From Promethearchaeia archaeon (GTDB lineage: Archaea > Asgardarchaeota > Lokiarchaeia > Sigyniarchaeales > SOKP01): DNA of 64,000 nucleotides. Positions 9,680 through 18,423 of the stretch are shown here, one piece after another. The stretch lies in the NCBI GenBank assembly GCA_029856105.1, contig JAHQWH010000015.1, positions 124,001 through 188,000 of the forward strand, read 5' to 3'. The notes below the pieces were generated by a model that was not told the origin of the DNA, did no database searches, and saw nothing but the letters and a program-made list of their open reading frames with translations. Position 1 is the stretch's first letter. Each line of letters starts with the position of its first letter. The position numbers were made by a program, and so were the translations under genes.

Positions 9680-9800
9680 GTTTAATCAATACTATATAAT
9701 ATTATAGAACATCTTTTGTGAGAAAATAATTTTAACAATTTAATCTTTGTTTTAACACCAATAAAGATGCTTTAATTAAATTTTTATTAAAAATTCATAA

Positions 9801-9971
9801 TCATGTATAATAATTTTAGACATTGGAATGGATATTCATTTTGTAGAAGAAAAAGAATTAATGGATCGATTTGGAGATTCTTACAGAGAATACAGAAATG
9901 AAACCCCTGCTTTTTTCGTACCCCCTAAAAATTGGGGTTTATTCTCTAAATATCTTATTGGAATGGCGTAG
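9801..9971 (+). pseudogene. Remnant of an ICMT/PEMT-like methyltransferase C-terminus
   Basis: Between the TatD gene and the methyltransferase at 10083, a short frame open from 9801 (ATG 9828, stop 9969-9971) encodes HFVEEKELMDRFGDSYREY followed by RNETPAFF. This matches the C-terminal signature of isoprenylcysteine/phospholipid methyltransferases. The neighbouring intact gene has HYEEIDLVKRFGEKYTEY and KRTGALF at its own end. The upstream membrane helices are missing, so this is the tail of a deleted copy, either a tandem duplicate that decayed or a leftover of recombination. No translation is expected. Confidence 0.7.
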
Positions 9972-10082
9972 ATAGTCGATATTAAATTAATTTCAAGCTT
10001 GTCAAGAGGTTACAATAAAGTAAAATATTTTCAATAATCTTTATAGTTGAATAATATTCATTGTTAATAGAGGTGTAATAAT

Positions 10083-10697
10083 TTGGTTCTAGTCTCGATC
10101 ATAAATTTTATTTCATTACTATGCGCCTTTTTTGTTATGGGCTATTTTTACACCCTCAGTATCCAACCCATGAAGCGTTCAGAAAAATATGGTGACAAAG
10201 CTTGGAAAGATTGTAAAAAATTCCGCTCAATTGGAGGATTTGCTGAATTTATATCTATTGCAAATTTAATCCTTTGGATTTGGTTTCCTCTTCCCATTGT
10301 AAATGAGTGGATCATCAGTTCAAATATCTGGATTGGGATAATCATAGGGATCTGTATATTGATACCAGGTATATATCTTCTGATAAGGGGGATGAAGGAT
10401 GCTGGGGCTGAAACTCTAACTCCTTCTAAAGAAACAAAAATGTATAGTGGAATTTATAACTATATTAGACATCCTCAAACTCTTGGAGAGTTTCCTATGT
10501 TCATTGCTATGAGTTTTATGTTTAATTCATGGTTTTTAGTAATACTTTCCTCATTGTTCATCATAATTTATACACCCATAATGATTCACTATGAAGAAAT
10601 AGATCTTGTTAAACGATTCGGTGAAAAATATACGGAATATCAGAAAAGAACGGGAGCATTATTTCCGAAATTAATAAAGGCATCAAAATTAAAATAA
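10083..10697 (+). CDS. Isoprenylcysteine carboxyl methyltransferase-like membrane enzyme
   Basis: A 204-residue polytopic protein with hydrophobic segments near residues 4-22, 52-75, 80-104 and 135-165. It has the ICMT/PEMT signature GIYNYIRHPQTLGEF and the C-terminal HYEEIDLVKRFGEKYTEYQ, which bind S-adenosylmethionine in this family. The start is TTG 10083, with AGAGGTG seven bases upstream. Archaeal members methylate lipids or prenylated substrates of unknown identity. A decayed C-terminal fragment of a sister gene lies directly upstream, and a small membrane protein gene follows within about 30 bp, probably co-transcribed. Confidence 0.8.
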   Translation: MVLVSIINFISLLCAFFVMGYFYTLSIQPMKRSEKYGDKAWKDCKKFRSIGGFAEFISIANLILWIWFPLPIVNEWIISSNIWIGIIIGICILIPGIYLLIRGMKDAGAETLTPSKETKMYSGIYNYIRHPQTLGEFPMFIAMSFMFNSWFLVILSSLFIIIYTPIMIHYEEIDLVKRFGEKYTEYQKRTGALFPKLIKASKLK

Positions 10698-10725
10698 ATA
10701 ATAATAAAATAATGTGAATATATCT

Positions 10726-11148
10726 ATGGAACAGTCCAAAAAAGTCTATAAAATTAAAGAAAATAAGTGTTTATATGTAGCATCAATTTTAATGCTACTC
10801 TACTCCTTACTAGAAATTGCAGATAGCATTGCGATTATCCTAATTGCATTTAATATCATCCCAAATCTTTATTTAGAATGGGGTATCCCTATAATAAAAC
10901 AACTTATGGAAACCCAACCTTTATCTCTCGCACCCATTTTCTGGGCTTTTACGATAATGAGAACCGTTTCAGCAATTGGGCTCATAAGAAATTTATTATG
11001 GGGATTTTGGATTGGAGTAAGTAGTTTACTCATTACCATGATCCTTACCATTTTATTTCTACCTATTGGTGCTTTTGAACTTCTTGGGTGTGCTATAATC
11101 TTCATTTTATTAGTTATGGGGTATTGTAAAGATAAACCAATAATATAA
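10726..11148 (+). CDS. Small polytopic membrane protein, unknown
   Basis: About 140 residues with four hydrophobic segments (near residues 16-43, 65-82, 88-108 and 112-133). It follows the methyltransferase by 28 bp, so it is probably in the same transcript. ATG 10726 is chosen because GTGA at 10714-10717 can act as the ribosome site; the alternative is GTG 10714, four residues longer. No family recognised. Confidence 0.55.
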   Translation: MEQSKKVYKIKENKCLYVASILMLLYSLLEIADSIAIILIAFNIIPNLYLEWGIPIIKQLMETQPLSLAPIFWAFTIMRTVSAIGLIRNLLWGFWIGVSSLLITMILTILFLPIGAFELLGCAIIFILLVMGYCKDKPII

Positions 11149-11207
11149 AACAAAATAGAGATGCTTTAATTAAATTTTTAAACAACCTTTTTTATTTAAA
11201 TGATATA

Positions 11208-11621
11208 ATGATCGAAGAATTAAAATCTAAACTTAAAGAATTAGAACTTAAAAAGAGCGAACTTCAACCAAAAATCGACGAGATAGAAGCAAAAAGGGCT
11301 GAAGAGCTTCAAGAAGTTAACAAAAAATTCGACCACATGGTTTCAGATGTCAATATAGAAGTTCAAGACTTTAAAAATAAAATTATGAACGAAATAATCG
11401 ATTTATTTTCAAAGGTTGTGATGGACGAGTTTGACGCGAAAAGAAGTACAAGTGATTACATGGTTACAGATAAGTTGAAAGATTTTCGAGAAAGCGTTTT
11501 AGAACTCGAGCTGTTTCCTAAGGAACTAATGGAGAGATTGGACAAAGTGATTGATGGAGATCCAATTGAAAATGTTGCGTATGACCTTGAAAAAATCGAA
11601 GCTAAATATAAAAATAATTAA
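11208..11621 (+). CDS. Short coiled-coil protein, unknown
   Basis: 137 residues. The first about 60 form a clear heptad coiled coil (LKSKLKELELKKSELQPKID) rich in Lys and Glu; the remainder is helical and acidic. No membrane segment or catalytic motif. It could be a cytosolic scaffold or nucleoid/vesicle-associated protein, but nothing specifies which. The frame beyond the stop stays open for a further 18 sense codons (to a TAA near 11675), possibly a shortened ancestral C-terminus. Confidence 0.6.
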   Translation: MIEELKSKLKELELKKSELQPKIDEIEAKRAEELQEVNKKFDHMVSDVNIEVQDFKNKIMNEIIDLFSKVVMDEFDAKRSTSDYMVTDKLKDFRESVLELELFPKELMERLDKVIDGDPIENVAYDLEKIEAKYKNN

Positions 11622-11762
11622 ATAACTGAAATTAAAATTCCAACTTGCGATGAGTTAGCAGATCAAGCTGAGGAATAATATCTATATAATAGATCATTAA
11701 ATATGATAATAAATCTGTATCTGCAGATAGCATTATTAAAACAAATATTTAGGTTCTATTAG

Positions 11763-11906
11763 ATGGAAATATTTGAAGAGGAACTAGAGCTTTATAACGC
11801 AAAAATGAGATTACTAAGCTGGTTATACGACGAGATAAAAATCCAATCAGAGATATCTAAAGATTTACTTAATGGGGAAGGTCAAAAACTCCCTCTAAAT
11901 CTTTAA
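11763..11906 (+). CDS. Possible 47-residue small protein
   Basis: ATG to TAA frame encoding a charged, helical peptide that starts MEIFEEELELYNAK and ends QKLPLNL. The amino-acid composition looks coding (acidic first half, amphipathic middle) and AGGTT lies upstream. It fills the otherwise gene-free 346 bp between the two coiled-coil genes. No homologue is recognised; the short length keeps this tentative. Confidence 0.35.
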   Translation: MEIFEEELELYNAKMRLLSWLYDEIKIQSEISKDLLNGEGQKLPLNL

Positions 11907-11967
11907 TTTTAAAGCTATTTTTAGTATGGATAAAATATAAAAAATAAAAGATAATAAAAAAGCAAAT

Positions 11968-12387
11968 TTATTCGCTACTTTGGTTCTTTAATTGTTCGAT
12001 TTCTAGCTTTTCAACCTTTTTTCTCAATGTTTTTATCTCTGCTTCAAACGCTTTTATTTTGCTCTTTTTGGTTTTGAGAATATCGTCTAGCTTCTTATTT
12101 AACGCTTTTGCTTTTCCTTTAACCAAATTTTCGAGTTTTTTCTTCAATGACGCTACTTCAACGGTTAATTTATTCATTTTCTTTGTCCATTCTTTGGATT
12201 TTTCCGTAGCTTCTTTTAAATCTACCTCTCCTACCTCGAGCTTTGATTTGGTATCGTTTATTTTATCGTCAAAATCGGCTTCAATTTCTTTTTCTGCAGA
12301 GGCTTCCTTTTTTGAAGCTTCTTCTTCGACGCGAGTAATCTCATCTTCTTTATCCGCTATTTGGCTCCTTAATTCTTGTTCTGACAT
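11968..12387 (-). CDS. Coiled-coil protein, unknown
   Basis: A 139-residue protein that is almost entirely heptad coiled coil (starting ELRSQIADKEDEITRVEEE), with a very high Lys/Glu content. It converges on the 11208 coiled-coil gene with the possible 47-residue ORF between them. It has no recognisable domain. A structural or scaffold role is a guess from the coiled coil only. Confidence 0.6.
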   Translation of the reverse strand: MSEQELRSQIADKEDEITRVEEEASKKEASAEKEIEADFDDKINDTKSKLEVGEVDLKEATEKSKEWTKKMNKLTVEVASLKKKLENLVKGKAKALNKKLDDILKTKKSKIKAFEAEIKTLRKKVEKLEIEQLKNQSSE

Positions 12388-12546
12388 ATTAACATTTCCT
12401 AATTTTATTTTGTTTATTCAATATATTTTGATATATTTGCTAACTTAAAAATTATTAATATTGATTTACAGATCGTTCTCACAGTAAAAAATAAAAAGAA
12501 ATAGAAGGATTTTTAAAAGTTTGTTGCTTTAAAATCCAGAATAAAA

Positions 12547-13581
12547 CTATTCTATCGATTCTCCAAGAGCTAATCTGCATAAATCACTTAGAATATAATT
12601 TTCTAATCCCTTCCGTGCTGCTTTAGCACCCATAGATTCCATACACAAAGAACAATTATAAACACACCCTGTAGCTCCATGTTCTAACATGTCGTTTATA
12701 TTATCGTTTTGAGCTTGCCGCACTATTGATTTTTTACCAAGTGTTGCGAAAATACCAGCACAGCACATAGCATTCTCTCGATCGTACTTTCTTGCGACCC
12801 TTTCAACACCTATCAGCTCACAGATTTTATCTACCCACTTATCCGAGTCTGGAATAAATCTATTTGAACAGGATCTTTGATAAGCAATTTTCATGTTAAG
12901 TTTTTTAACATCAGATTCGTGCTCTTTTAAATAATTATAGAGATATTCGTAAACGTGAATAGGCTTAAAACCAGGTGGAAGTTCTATATTATTCCGAGGA
13001 CAATAAGAAGCGTAGAATCCGTAGCATTCATCGTGATAGCAAATCATTTCTTTAATACCTTGAAGTTTAATGTTTTCTAATATTATTGGAGCTCTCTCCT
13101 TAATTATAGAGTCTCTTGCGTAATGATGATACATTAAATTACAAAAAAAATCAAGACCGCTAACATATTGTAAATTTTCAAACAATTGCCCTTCCATATT
13201 TTTTGCGTTTATTTTAGCTAATCCACATTTATTTAACACGGGTTTATCCGGATTAATTTCTTTTAATCTCACTTGATCGTGTGGAGCAAATCTATTTATC
13301 GTATTTTCTAGTATACTTGGATTAATATTTAACGAATTATACTTCTCCTGTAATTCTGTTATTAAATCGAAAGGATGAACCCCGTAAGGGCAATATTCGT
13401 CGCAAGCAAAGCAAGTTACACACTCTGTTAATACGCGAGATTCCTCTCCTTTAATCATCTTAGTTTTTTCTGCTCGTGCTTCTTCAACATCTTCAAATTC
13501 AATCCATTGACAGCGAGTTAAACAATCAACTTTCTCACAATCGGCACAATGTGAACTATCAAACATTTCTTTTACACTCAT
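12547..13581 (-). CDS. CCG-domain Fe-S protein, copy 1 (HdrD/HdrB-like)
   Basis: The N-terminus has an unusual cysteine block, CADCEKVDCLTRCQW, followed by a ferredoxin-like cluster CVTCFACDEYCPYG. The C-terminal half has CCG-type cysteines: CYHDECYGFY, then CCAGIFATLG, and NCSLCMES. This resembles the catalytic Cys-rich region of heterodisulfide reductase-type proteins that bind a noncubane or [4Fe-4S] cluster. It is likely a thiol/disulfide or electron-transfer subunit of an anaerobic redox complex. A close paralogue lies directly upstream (13660-14679), each with its own spacer, so this is a tandem duplication. The electron partner is unknown. Confidence 0.78.
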   Translation of the reverse strand: MSVKEMFDSSHCADCEKVDCLTRCQWIEFEDVEEARAEKTKMIKGEESRVLTECVTCFACDEYCPYGVHPFDLITELQEKYNSLNINPSILENTINRFAPHDQVRLKEINPDKPVLNKCGLAKINAKNMEGQLFENLQYVSGLDFFCNLMYHHYARDSIIKERAPIILENIKLQGIKEMICYHDECYGFYASYCPRNNIELPPGFKPIHVYEYLYNYLKEHESDVKKLNMKIAYQRSCSNRFIPDSDKWVDKICELIGVERVARKYDRENAMCCAGIFATLGKKSIVRQAQNDNINDMLEHGATGCVYNCSLCMESMGAKAARKGLENYILSDLCRLALGESIE

Positions 13582-13659
13582 TTACGATATGAATTTTATA
13601 TGAATTAATAATATAAAAAGATTTTAAAGAAAAAAATTTTTTAGCAATTCCGTATAAAC

Positions 13660-14679
13660 CTATTCTAACGATTCCCCAAGTGCCAGCCGGCATAAATCAC
13701 TAAGGATATAATTTGTTAATCCTTTCCGTCCCACTTTAGAGCCTAGGCTTTCCATACACATAGGACAAGTATAAACACAAGCTTCAGCACCATGTTCTAA
13801 CATGTCGTTTACATTATCGTTTTGAGCTTTGCGCATTAAAGTTTTTTTACCGAGACTTGCGAACAAACCAGCACAACACATAGCATTTTCTCGATCGTAC
13901 TTTCTCTCAACTCTTTCAACATCTATTAACTTACAGATTTTGTCTACATATTCATCAATTTCAGGAATAAACCTATTTGAGCAAGACCTTTGATAAGCAA
14001 TTTTCATATTTAGCTTTTTAATATCAGACTCGTGTTCTTTTAAATAGTTATAGAGATATTCGTAGATATGAATCGGTTTAAAATCTGGTGGAAGTTCTAT
14101 GTTGTTTCGAGGGCAATAAGAAGCGTAGAAACCGTAGCATTCGTCGTGATAGCAAATCATTTCTTTAATACCTTGCTTTTTTATATTTTCAATAATTATT
14201 GGTGCTCTTTCTTTAATTATAGAATCCCTTGCATAATGATGATACATTAAATTGCAAAAAAAATCAAGACCACTTACATATTGTAGATTTTCAAACAATT
14301 GTCCCTGCATACGTTTAATATCTGTTTTTCCAAATGCACATTTATTTAGTACGGGCTTATTTGGATCGATTTCCTTTAATCTTAATTCCGTATGAGGTGC
14401 GTATCTTTTTATTGTATTTTCAAGTATGCTAGCGTTTATACTTAAAGAATTATACTTCTCCTGTAATTCTGTTATTAAATCGAAAGGATGAGCCCCGTAA
14501 GGGCAATATTCGTCGCAAGCAAAGCAAGTTACACACTCTGTTAATACTCGAGATTCCTCTCTATTAATCATCTTACTTTTTTCTGCTCGTGCTTCCTCGA
14601 TATCTTTGAATTCAATCCATTGACAGCGAGTTAAACAATCAACTTTCTCACAATCTGCACAATGTGAACTATCAAACAT
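13660..14679 (-). CDS. CCG-domain Fe-S protein, copy 2
   Basis: A paralogue of the downstream gene, similar over its full length with identical cysteine spacing (CADCEKVDCLTRC, CVTCFACDEYCPYG, CYHDECYGFY, CCAGLFASLG, CPMCMES). The start differs. Copy 1 begins at an ATG five codons before the MFDSSHC motif. In this copy a two-base loss between that ATG and the motif puts the first ATG out of frame, so translation must start at the internal ATG (14679). The conserved cysteines imply both copies remain functional. Confidence 0.78.
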   Translation of the reverse strand: MFDSSHCADCEKVDCLTRCQWIEFKDIEEARAEKSKMINREESRVLTECVTCFACDEYCPYGAHPFDLITELQEKYNSLSINASILENTIKRYAPHTELRLKEIDPNKPVLNKCAFGKTDIKRMQGQLFENLQYVSGLDFFCNLMYHHYARDSIIKERAPIIIENIKKQGIKEMICYHDECYGFYASYCPRNNIELPPDFKPIHIYEYLYNYLKEHESDIKKLNMKIAYQRSCSNRFIPEIDEYVDKICKLIDVERVERKYDRENAMCCAGLFASLGKKTLMRKAQNDNVNDMLEHGAEACVYTCPMCMESLGSKVGRKGLTNYILSDLCRLALGESLE

Positions 14680-14779
14680 TTTTTACACTCATTTAATATA
14701 TGAATTTTTTATAAATTAATATTTAAAATGAAATTTAAGTAATATAAATAAGTTTTCTTAAAATTTGTTATGTTAAATT

Positions 14780-15295
14780 TTAAATTTTAAGAGTAAATTC
14801 CCACGCGCAATAGTAATTATCCGGGTGACTATCGGGAGGACAGCATATACATTTTGTTTCAATTCTAGGGTCAATAGTTTTTGCAAAATCGCCGTATTCA
14901 ATAACGCCTACTGGTTTGCAAGGAAAATCGGGAAGTCCTCTACTATTTCTGGCGAATTGAACTCGGCAATTGTTCATACGGAACACGCAACGATTTTCAG
15001 AAACTTCTACAATTTCTTGTACGTTAATGTTTGCATACACTCTGAACTTCAAGGCTTTAACTAACGCGGGAATACCTCCATTTTTGGGAATATTAAAACT
15101 TTTCATGATGCGTTTTGCTTCTATTACAGTAAATCTTTTCCATTGTTCCACATCAAGCTCTATGGCCCTTTCCAGTCCATACTCTCTCTCCGCAACCTGA
15201 AACCAAGTTCCATCGATTGCTAACCAGTTTTTGCTTAAATCTTCAATATAATTAATTAATTCTTCTTTAGTAAGTTTTTCTAAATCTTCTCTCAT
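14780..15295 (-). CDS. Cysteine-rich protein, DUF6125-like (tentative)
   Basis: A 171-residue soluble protein: helical N-terminus (LEKLTKEELINYIEDLSKNW), then a motif-rich C-terminus with CRVQFARNSRGLPDFPCKPVG and CICCPPDSHPDNYYCAWEF. The Cys pattern recalls DUF6125/L-2-amino-thiazoline-4-carboxylate-hydrolase-like proteins, which occur next to corrinoid and Fe-S genes in anaerobes. Family assignment is from memory of the motif. Its position upstream of the two Fe-S paralogues, on the same strand, suggests a related redox role. Confidence 0.6.
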   Translation of the reverse strand: MREDLEKLTKEELINYIEDLSKNWLAIDGTWFQVAEREYGLERAIELDVEQWKRFTVIEAKRIMKSFNIPKNGGIPALVKALKFRVYANINVQEIVEVSENRCVFRMNNCRVQFARNSRGLPDFPCKPVGVIEYGDFAKTIDPRIETKCICCPPDSHPDNYYCAWEFTLKI

Positions 15296-15329
15296 TTTCT
15301 AATCATACCAATTTAAGTTTGTTTTTGTA

Positions 15330-17150
15330 TTACTTTTCTAACTCCCTATCTTCTCTACGGGATTGTTTAAATATTTCTCGAGATTCTTCAATGGTTTGGG
15401 CTCGATTTCTTAAAGAATTAATATCCTCTATAGGAAAATCTTCCTTTTTATTCCATACTCTGCGCAATAAATGTGCTGCCATTTTAGGCCTTCTATCTCG
15501 AGTAAAAACGCCTTTATAATTTATCGAACCCATTCGAGTTATTCCTTGAGAAGTTTTAAAGTCGCACATATTCCATACATGCTCACCTATCACGTAAGGT
15601 TTACTCCGACAGACTTTAATATATTTTTTTATGAATTCAGTTTGGTATTCTTCGCTAAACATTTCAGGCGGTTGAGAATGCCATCCAGGAATTGTGTCTG
15701 CTCCAAATTCACTAAGTATAATTGGTTTACGATGCTTTTCGTATAGTTTGTCCATTTCTTTTGAAAGGATTTCGCAAGCCTCATTTATATTTCCTGGTTG
15801 CGTATACCATCCATAATATCGATTGATACATAATACATCGCAAAACTCAAAAGCTTTTTCTTTTACACCCATCATATTTACTACAGTTACGGGTCGAGTA
15901 CTATCTAATTCTTTTGTTCTGTCGTATAAAGTTCTGAAAAATTCCCCAGATTTCAAGCTGTTGTGCGGTTCGTTTGCCAAGCTCCACATTATAACGCTTG
16001 GATGGTTTTTATCTCTCTTTATCAATTCTTCAATGTATTGATTGCATAATACTTGTTGTTTATCAATTACATCTTTTTTAAACGTAAGACCTACGGCAGG
16101 AATTTCGTTAATGACCAAAAAACCAAGACGATCTGCTAAATCCATCATTTGTTCTGAATACGGATAATGCGAAGTTCGAAAAGAGTTAGCTCCGATCCAA
16201 TTCATCAATGAATAGTCTTTGATTATTACTGCTGGAACATAACCACTCCCCGTAATTGGAAAATCCTCATGGCGCCCAAATCCTGTTAGATAAATTGGTT
16301 TATCATTTAATAGCAACTTATCTCCTTTCACTTCTATAGTCCGAATCCCTACTTTAAGCGAATAAGAATCGATTATAGAATCCTCTTTTACGATGTCAAC
16401 TGTTAGATCGTATAAATTAGGCGTTTCTGTATTCCAAAACTTTGCTTTTTTTACTTCAAAAGTTGTATTTTGAATATTTTGCTCAATTTTCGAGGTACTA
16501 GTTAATTCTGATCCAAATCCTTTTAGAGAAAGATTCGCGTAGGCATCATTTAAGTTGACAGTTTCTATTGTAACATCTAATAATCCAATAGTATCTTTTA
16601 TAGATGTTCTGACAGAGATATCTTTTAATCCTTCTTTAGGAATAGCATATAGTAATACTGGTCTATGAATTCCGCAGAATGGATAAAAATCAAAGTTAGT
16701 TTGAGGATAGTTCATTGGACGGCCACTGGGTGGTACGTGATTATCTGACAATCTCCCATCTACTCTAACTACAAGAAGATTGTCTTCCGGTTCGATCTTG
16801 TTAGATATATCGTATTCAAAGGGTAGATGTCCCCCTTCGTGATGACCTATCACCTCTCCATTTAACCACACATCAGATAGATAATTAACCGAACCAAATC
16901 TAATTATGATTTTTTTATTATCCCAATCCCAAGGTTTCATAAAACTACATTGATACCACGCAGGTCCTAAATTATCGCGATTCTCCGCAAATTGATCGTT
17001 CCAGCTCGCAGGTACGGCTATTGGGCGGCTATTATTAAAACCATTCTTCCAATTCTCATCCAAACCTTTATTGTTTGTATCAAAACGAAATTCCCAAAAA
17101 CCAGATAATTCGATAAACTGACGAAATAAATTTCTTTGTGGATAGAGCAA
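15330..17150 (-). CDS. uidA: Beta-glucuronidase, glycoside hydrolase family 2
   Basis: Hydrolyses terminal beta-D-glucuronides. It has an N-terminal sugar-binding jelly roll (SDVWLNGEVIGHHEGGHLPF), an Ig-like middle domain, and a C-terminal TIM barrel with acid/base Glu in MWSLANEPHNS and nucleophile Glu in ILSEFGADT. The NYK of INYKGVFTRDRRPK corresponds to the NxK motif that recognises the glucuronate carboxylate, separating it from beta-galactosidases. At 606 residues it matches bacterial GusA length. No signal peptide, so it acts in the cytosol on imported glucuronides. Strongly bacterial-like, so likely transferred. Confidence 0.9.
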   Translation of the reverse strand: MLYPQRNLFRQFIELSGFWEFRFDTNNKGLDENWKNGFNNSRPIAVPASWNDQFAENRDNLGPAWYQCSFMKPWDWDNKKIIIRFGSVNYLSDVWLNGEVIGHHEGGHLPFEYDISNKIEPEDNLLVVRVDGRLSDNHVPPSGRPMNYPQTNFDFYPFCGIHRPVLLYAIPKEGLKDISVRTSIKDTIGLLDVTIETVNLNDAYANLSLKGFGSELTSTSKIEQNIQNTTFEVKKAKFWNTETPNLYDLTVDIVKEDSIIDSYSLKVGIRTIEVKGDKLLLNDKPIYLTGFGRHEDFPITGSGYVPAVIIKDYSLMNWIGANSFRTSHYPYSEQMMDLADRLGFLVINEIPAVGLTFKKDVIDKQQVLCNQYIEELIKRDKNHPSVIMWSLANEPHNSLKSGEFFRTLYDRTKELDSTRPVTVVNMMGVKEKAFEFCDVLCINRYYGWYTQPGNINEACEILSKEMDKLYEKHRKPIILSEFGADTIPGWHSQPPEMFSEEYQTEFIKKYIKVCRSKPYVIGEHVWNMCDFKTSQGITRMGSINYKGVFTRDRRPKMAAHLLRRVWNKKEDFPIEDINSLRNRAQTIEESREIFKQSRREDRELEK

Positions 17151-17332
17151 TATAATTCCTCTGATGAGACTTAATCTTTGTATTTTTATTGCAAAAAATT
17201 ATTAATATTATTTAAAATATATCATATTGACTATTTCTTTAATACCTATGTTTTAACCTATTAAAACGTAATAGATGTGAAAAAATTATGTTTAAAAATG
17301 CTGCTGATTTTTTAAATCTAAAGGTAATTTAA

Positions 17333-18364
17333 ATGATTGAAACAGATATAACAAAAATGTTTGGCATTAAATATCCGATATTTAGTGCCCCAATGGGTCC
17401 ATTCTTTACGAGAGACTTGGCTCTTGCAGTTAGTGAGGCCGGAGGTTTGGGTGTTTTATCAAATGTAAATATTATTGGAACAGATCCTGTAGAGGAACAT
17501 AAAAAAAGCATAGAATACATGATAGAACATACAGATAAACCATTTGGTATTAACTTCCTTACTTCTCGAAATAATCCAGGCGTTAAATCAATGATAAGAA
17601 CCATTCCAAAAATTGTCATGAACAATGTGAGAATGCGAGATCAATGTAAGTATTGGTTAACTTCTGCAGGCTCTTCAAAACTATTACCTGCATCTAAATA
17701 TTTTCAAGAATTAAGAGCAAATTCGGAAGTTAAACATTTTCACGTAGCACCAGCAGTTTGGCTAGCGCAAAAATGCATAGATGCTAATGTGGACGGTATT
17801 GTCGTTACTGGTACCGAGGGGGGAGGACATCAATCATATGAAAGAGTGTCAACCCTTGTTTTATTACAGCAGATAAACAAGCACTTCCCTGATTTACCTA
17901 AAATAGCTTGTGGAGGATTTGCTACAGGAGAGTCTTTAGTAGCAGCTCTTTCGTTAGGAGCAGGAGCAGTAGCCATGGGATCGCGCTTTATAGCATCAAA
18001 AGAAAGCGAATTTCATGATGATTATAAAGCATTGATTCCACCAGGGATCCCACAAGATACAGGACTATACACCGGGGCATTTGGCCCTATCCGCTTGTAT
18101 AAAAATAAATATGCCCTATCACATCCCGCACCTAGCAGTAAAGAAGAAATGATAGCTTATGAGGAATCAATAACTCCCGAACAGCGAGCGAAAGATTTAG
18201 GAGCCTACGATAGGGTTTATTCAGGAGATATGGAAACAGGCGCTATACTGCTCGGTCAATCAATAGGAATTATAGATCGTATAGATGGAGTAAATGAAAT
18301 CATTGAGAGAATAATGAAGGATGCAGAAAATACGATAAGGAAAAACACGTCCATGCTAAATTAA
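17333..18364 (+). CDS. Nitronate monooxygenase/FabK-like FMN enzyme
   Basis: A TIM-barrel FMN protein of the 2-nitropropane dioxygenase family: the N-terminus KYPIFSAPMGPF, catalytic-region GIVVTGTEGGGHQ, and the phosphate-binding ACGGFATGESLVAALSLGAGAVAMGSRF are all typical. In an anaerobe the physiological role is more likely an enoyl-thioester or quinone reductase than nitroalkane oxidation. Start ATG 17333 with AAAGGT upstream. It stands alone between a glycosidase and the dehydratase operon, converging with the latter. Confidence 0.85.
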   Translation: MIETDITKMFGIKYPIFSAPMGPFFTRDLALAVSEAGGLGVLSNVNIIGTDPVEEHKKSIEYMIEHTDKPFGINFLTSRNNPGVKSMIRTIPKIVMNNVRMRDQCKYWLTSAGSSKLLPASKYFQELRANSEVKHFHVAPAVWLAQKCIDANVDGIVVTGTEGGGHQSYERVSTLVLLQQINKHFPDLPKIACGGFATGESLVAALSLGAGAVAMGSRFIASKESEFHDDYKALIPPGIPQDTGLYTGAFGPIRLYKNKYALSHPAPSSKEEMIAYEESITPEQRAKDLGAYDRVYSGDMETGAILLGQSIGIIDRIDGVNEIIERIMKDAENTIRKNTSMLN

Positions 18365-18423
18365 TCCCATTTTCTTTTTTCTATCAACTTTCATTAATAC
18401 TTTTTAATATCTTTATTTTTGTT

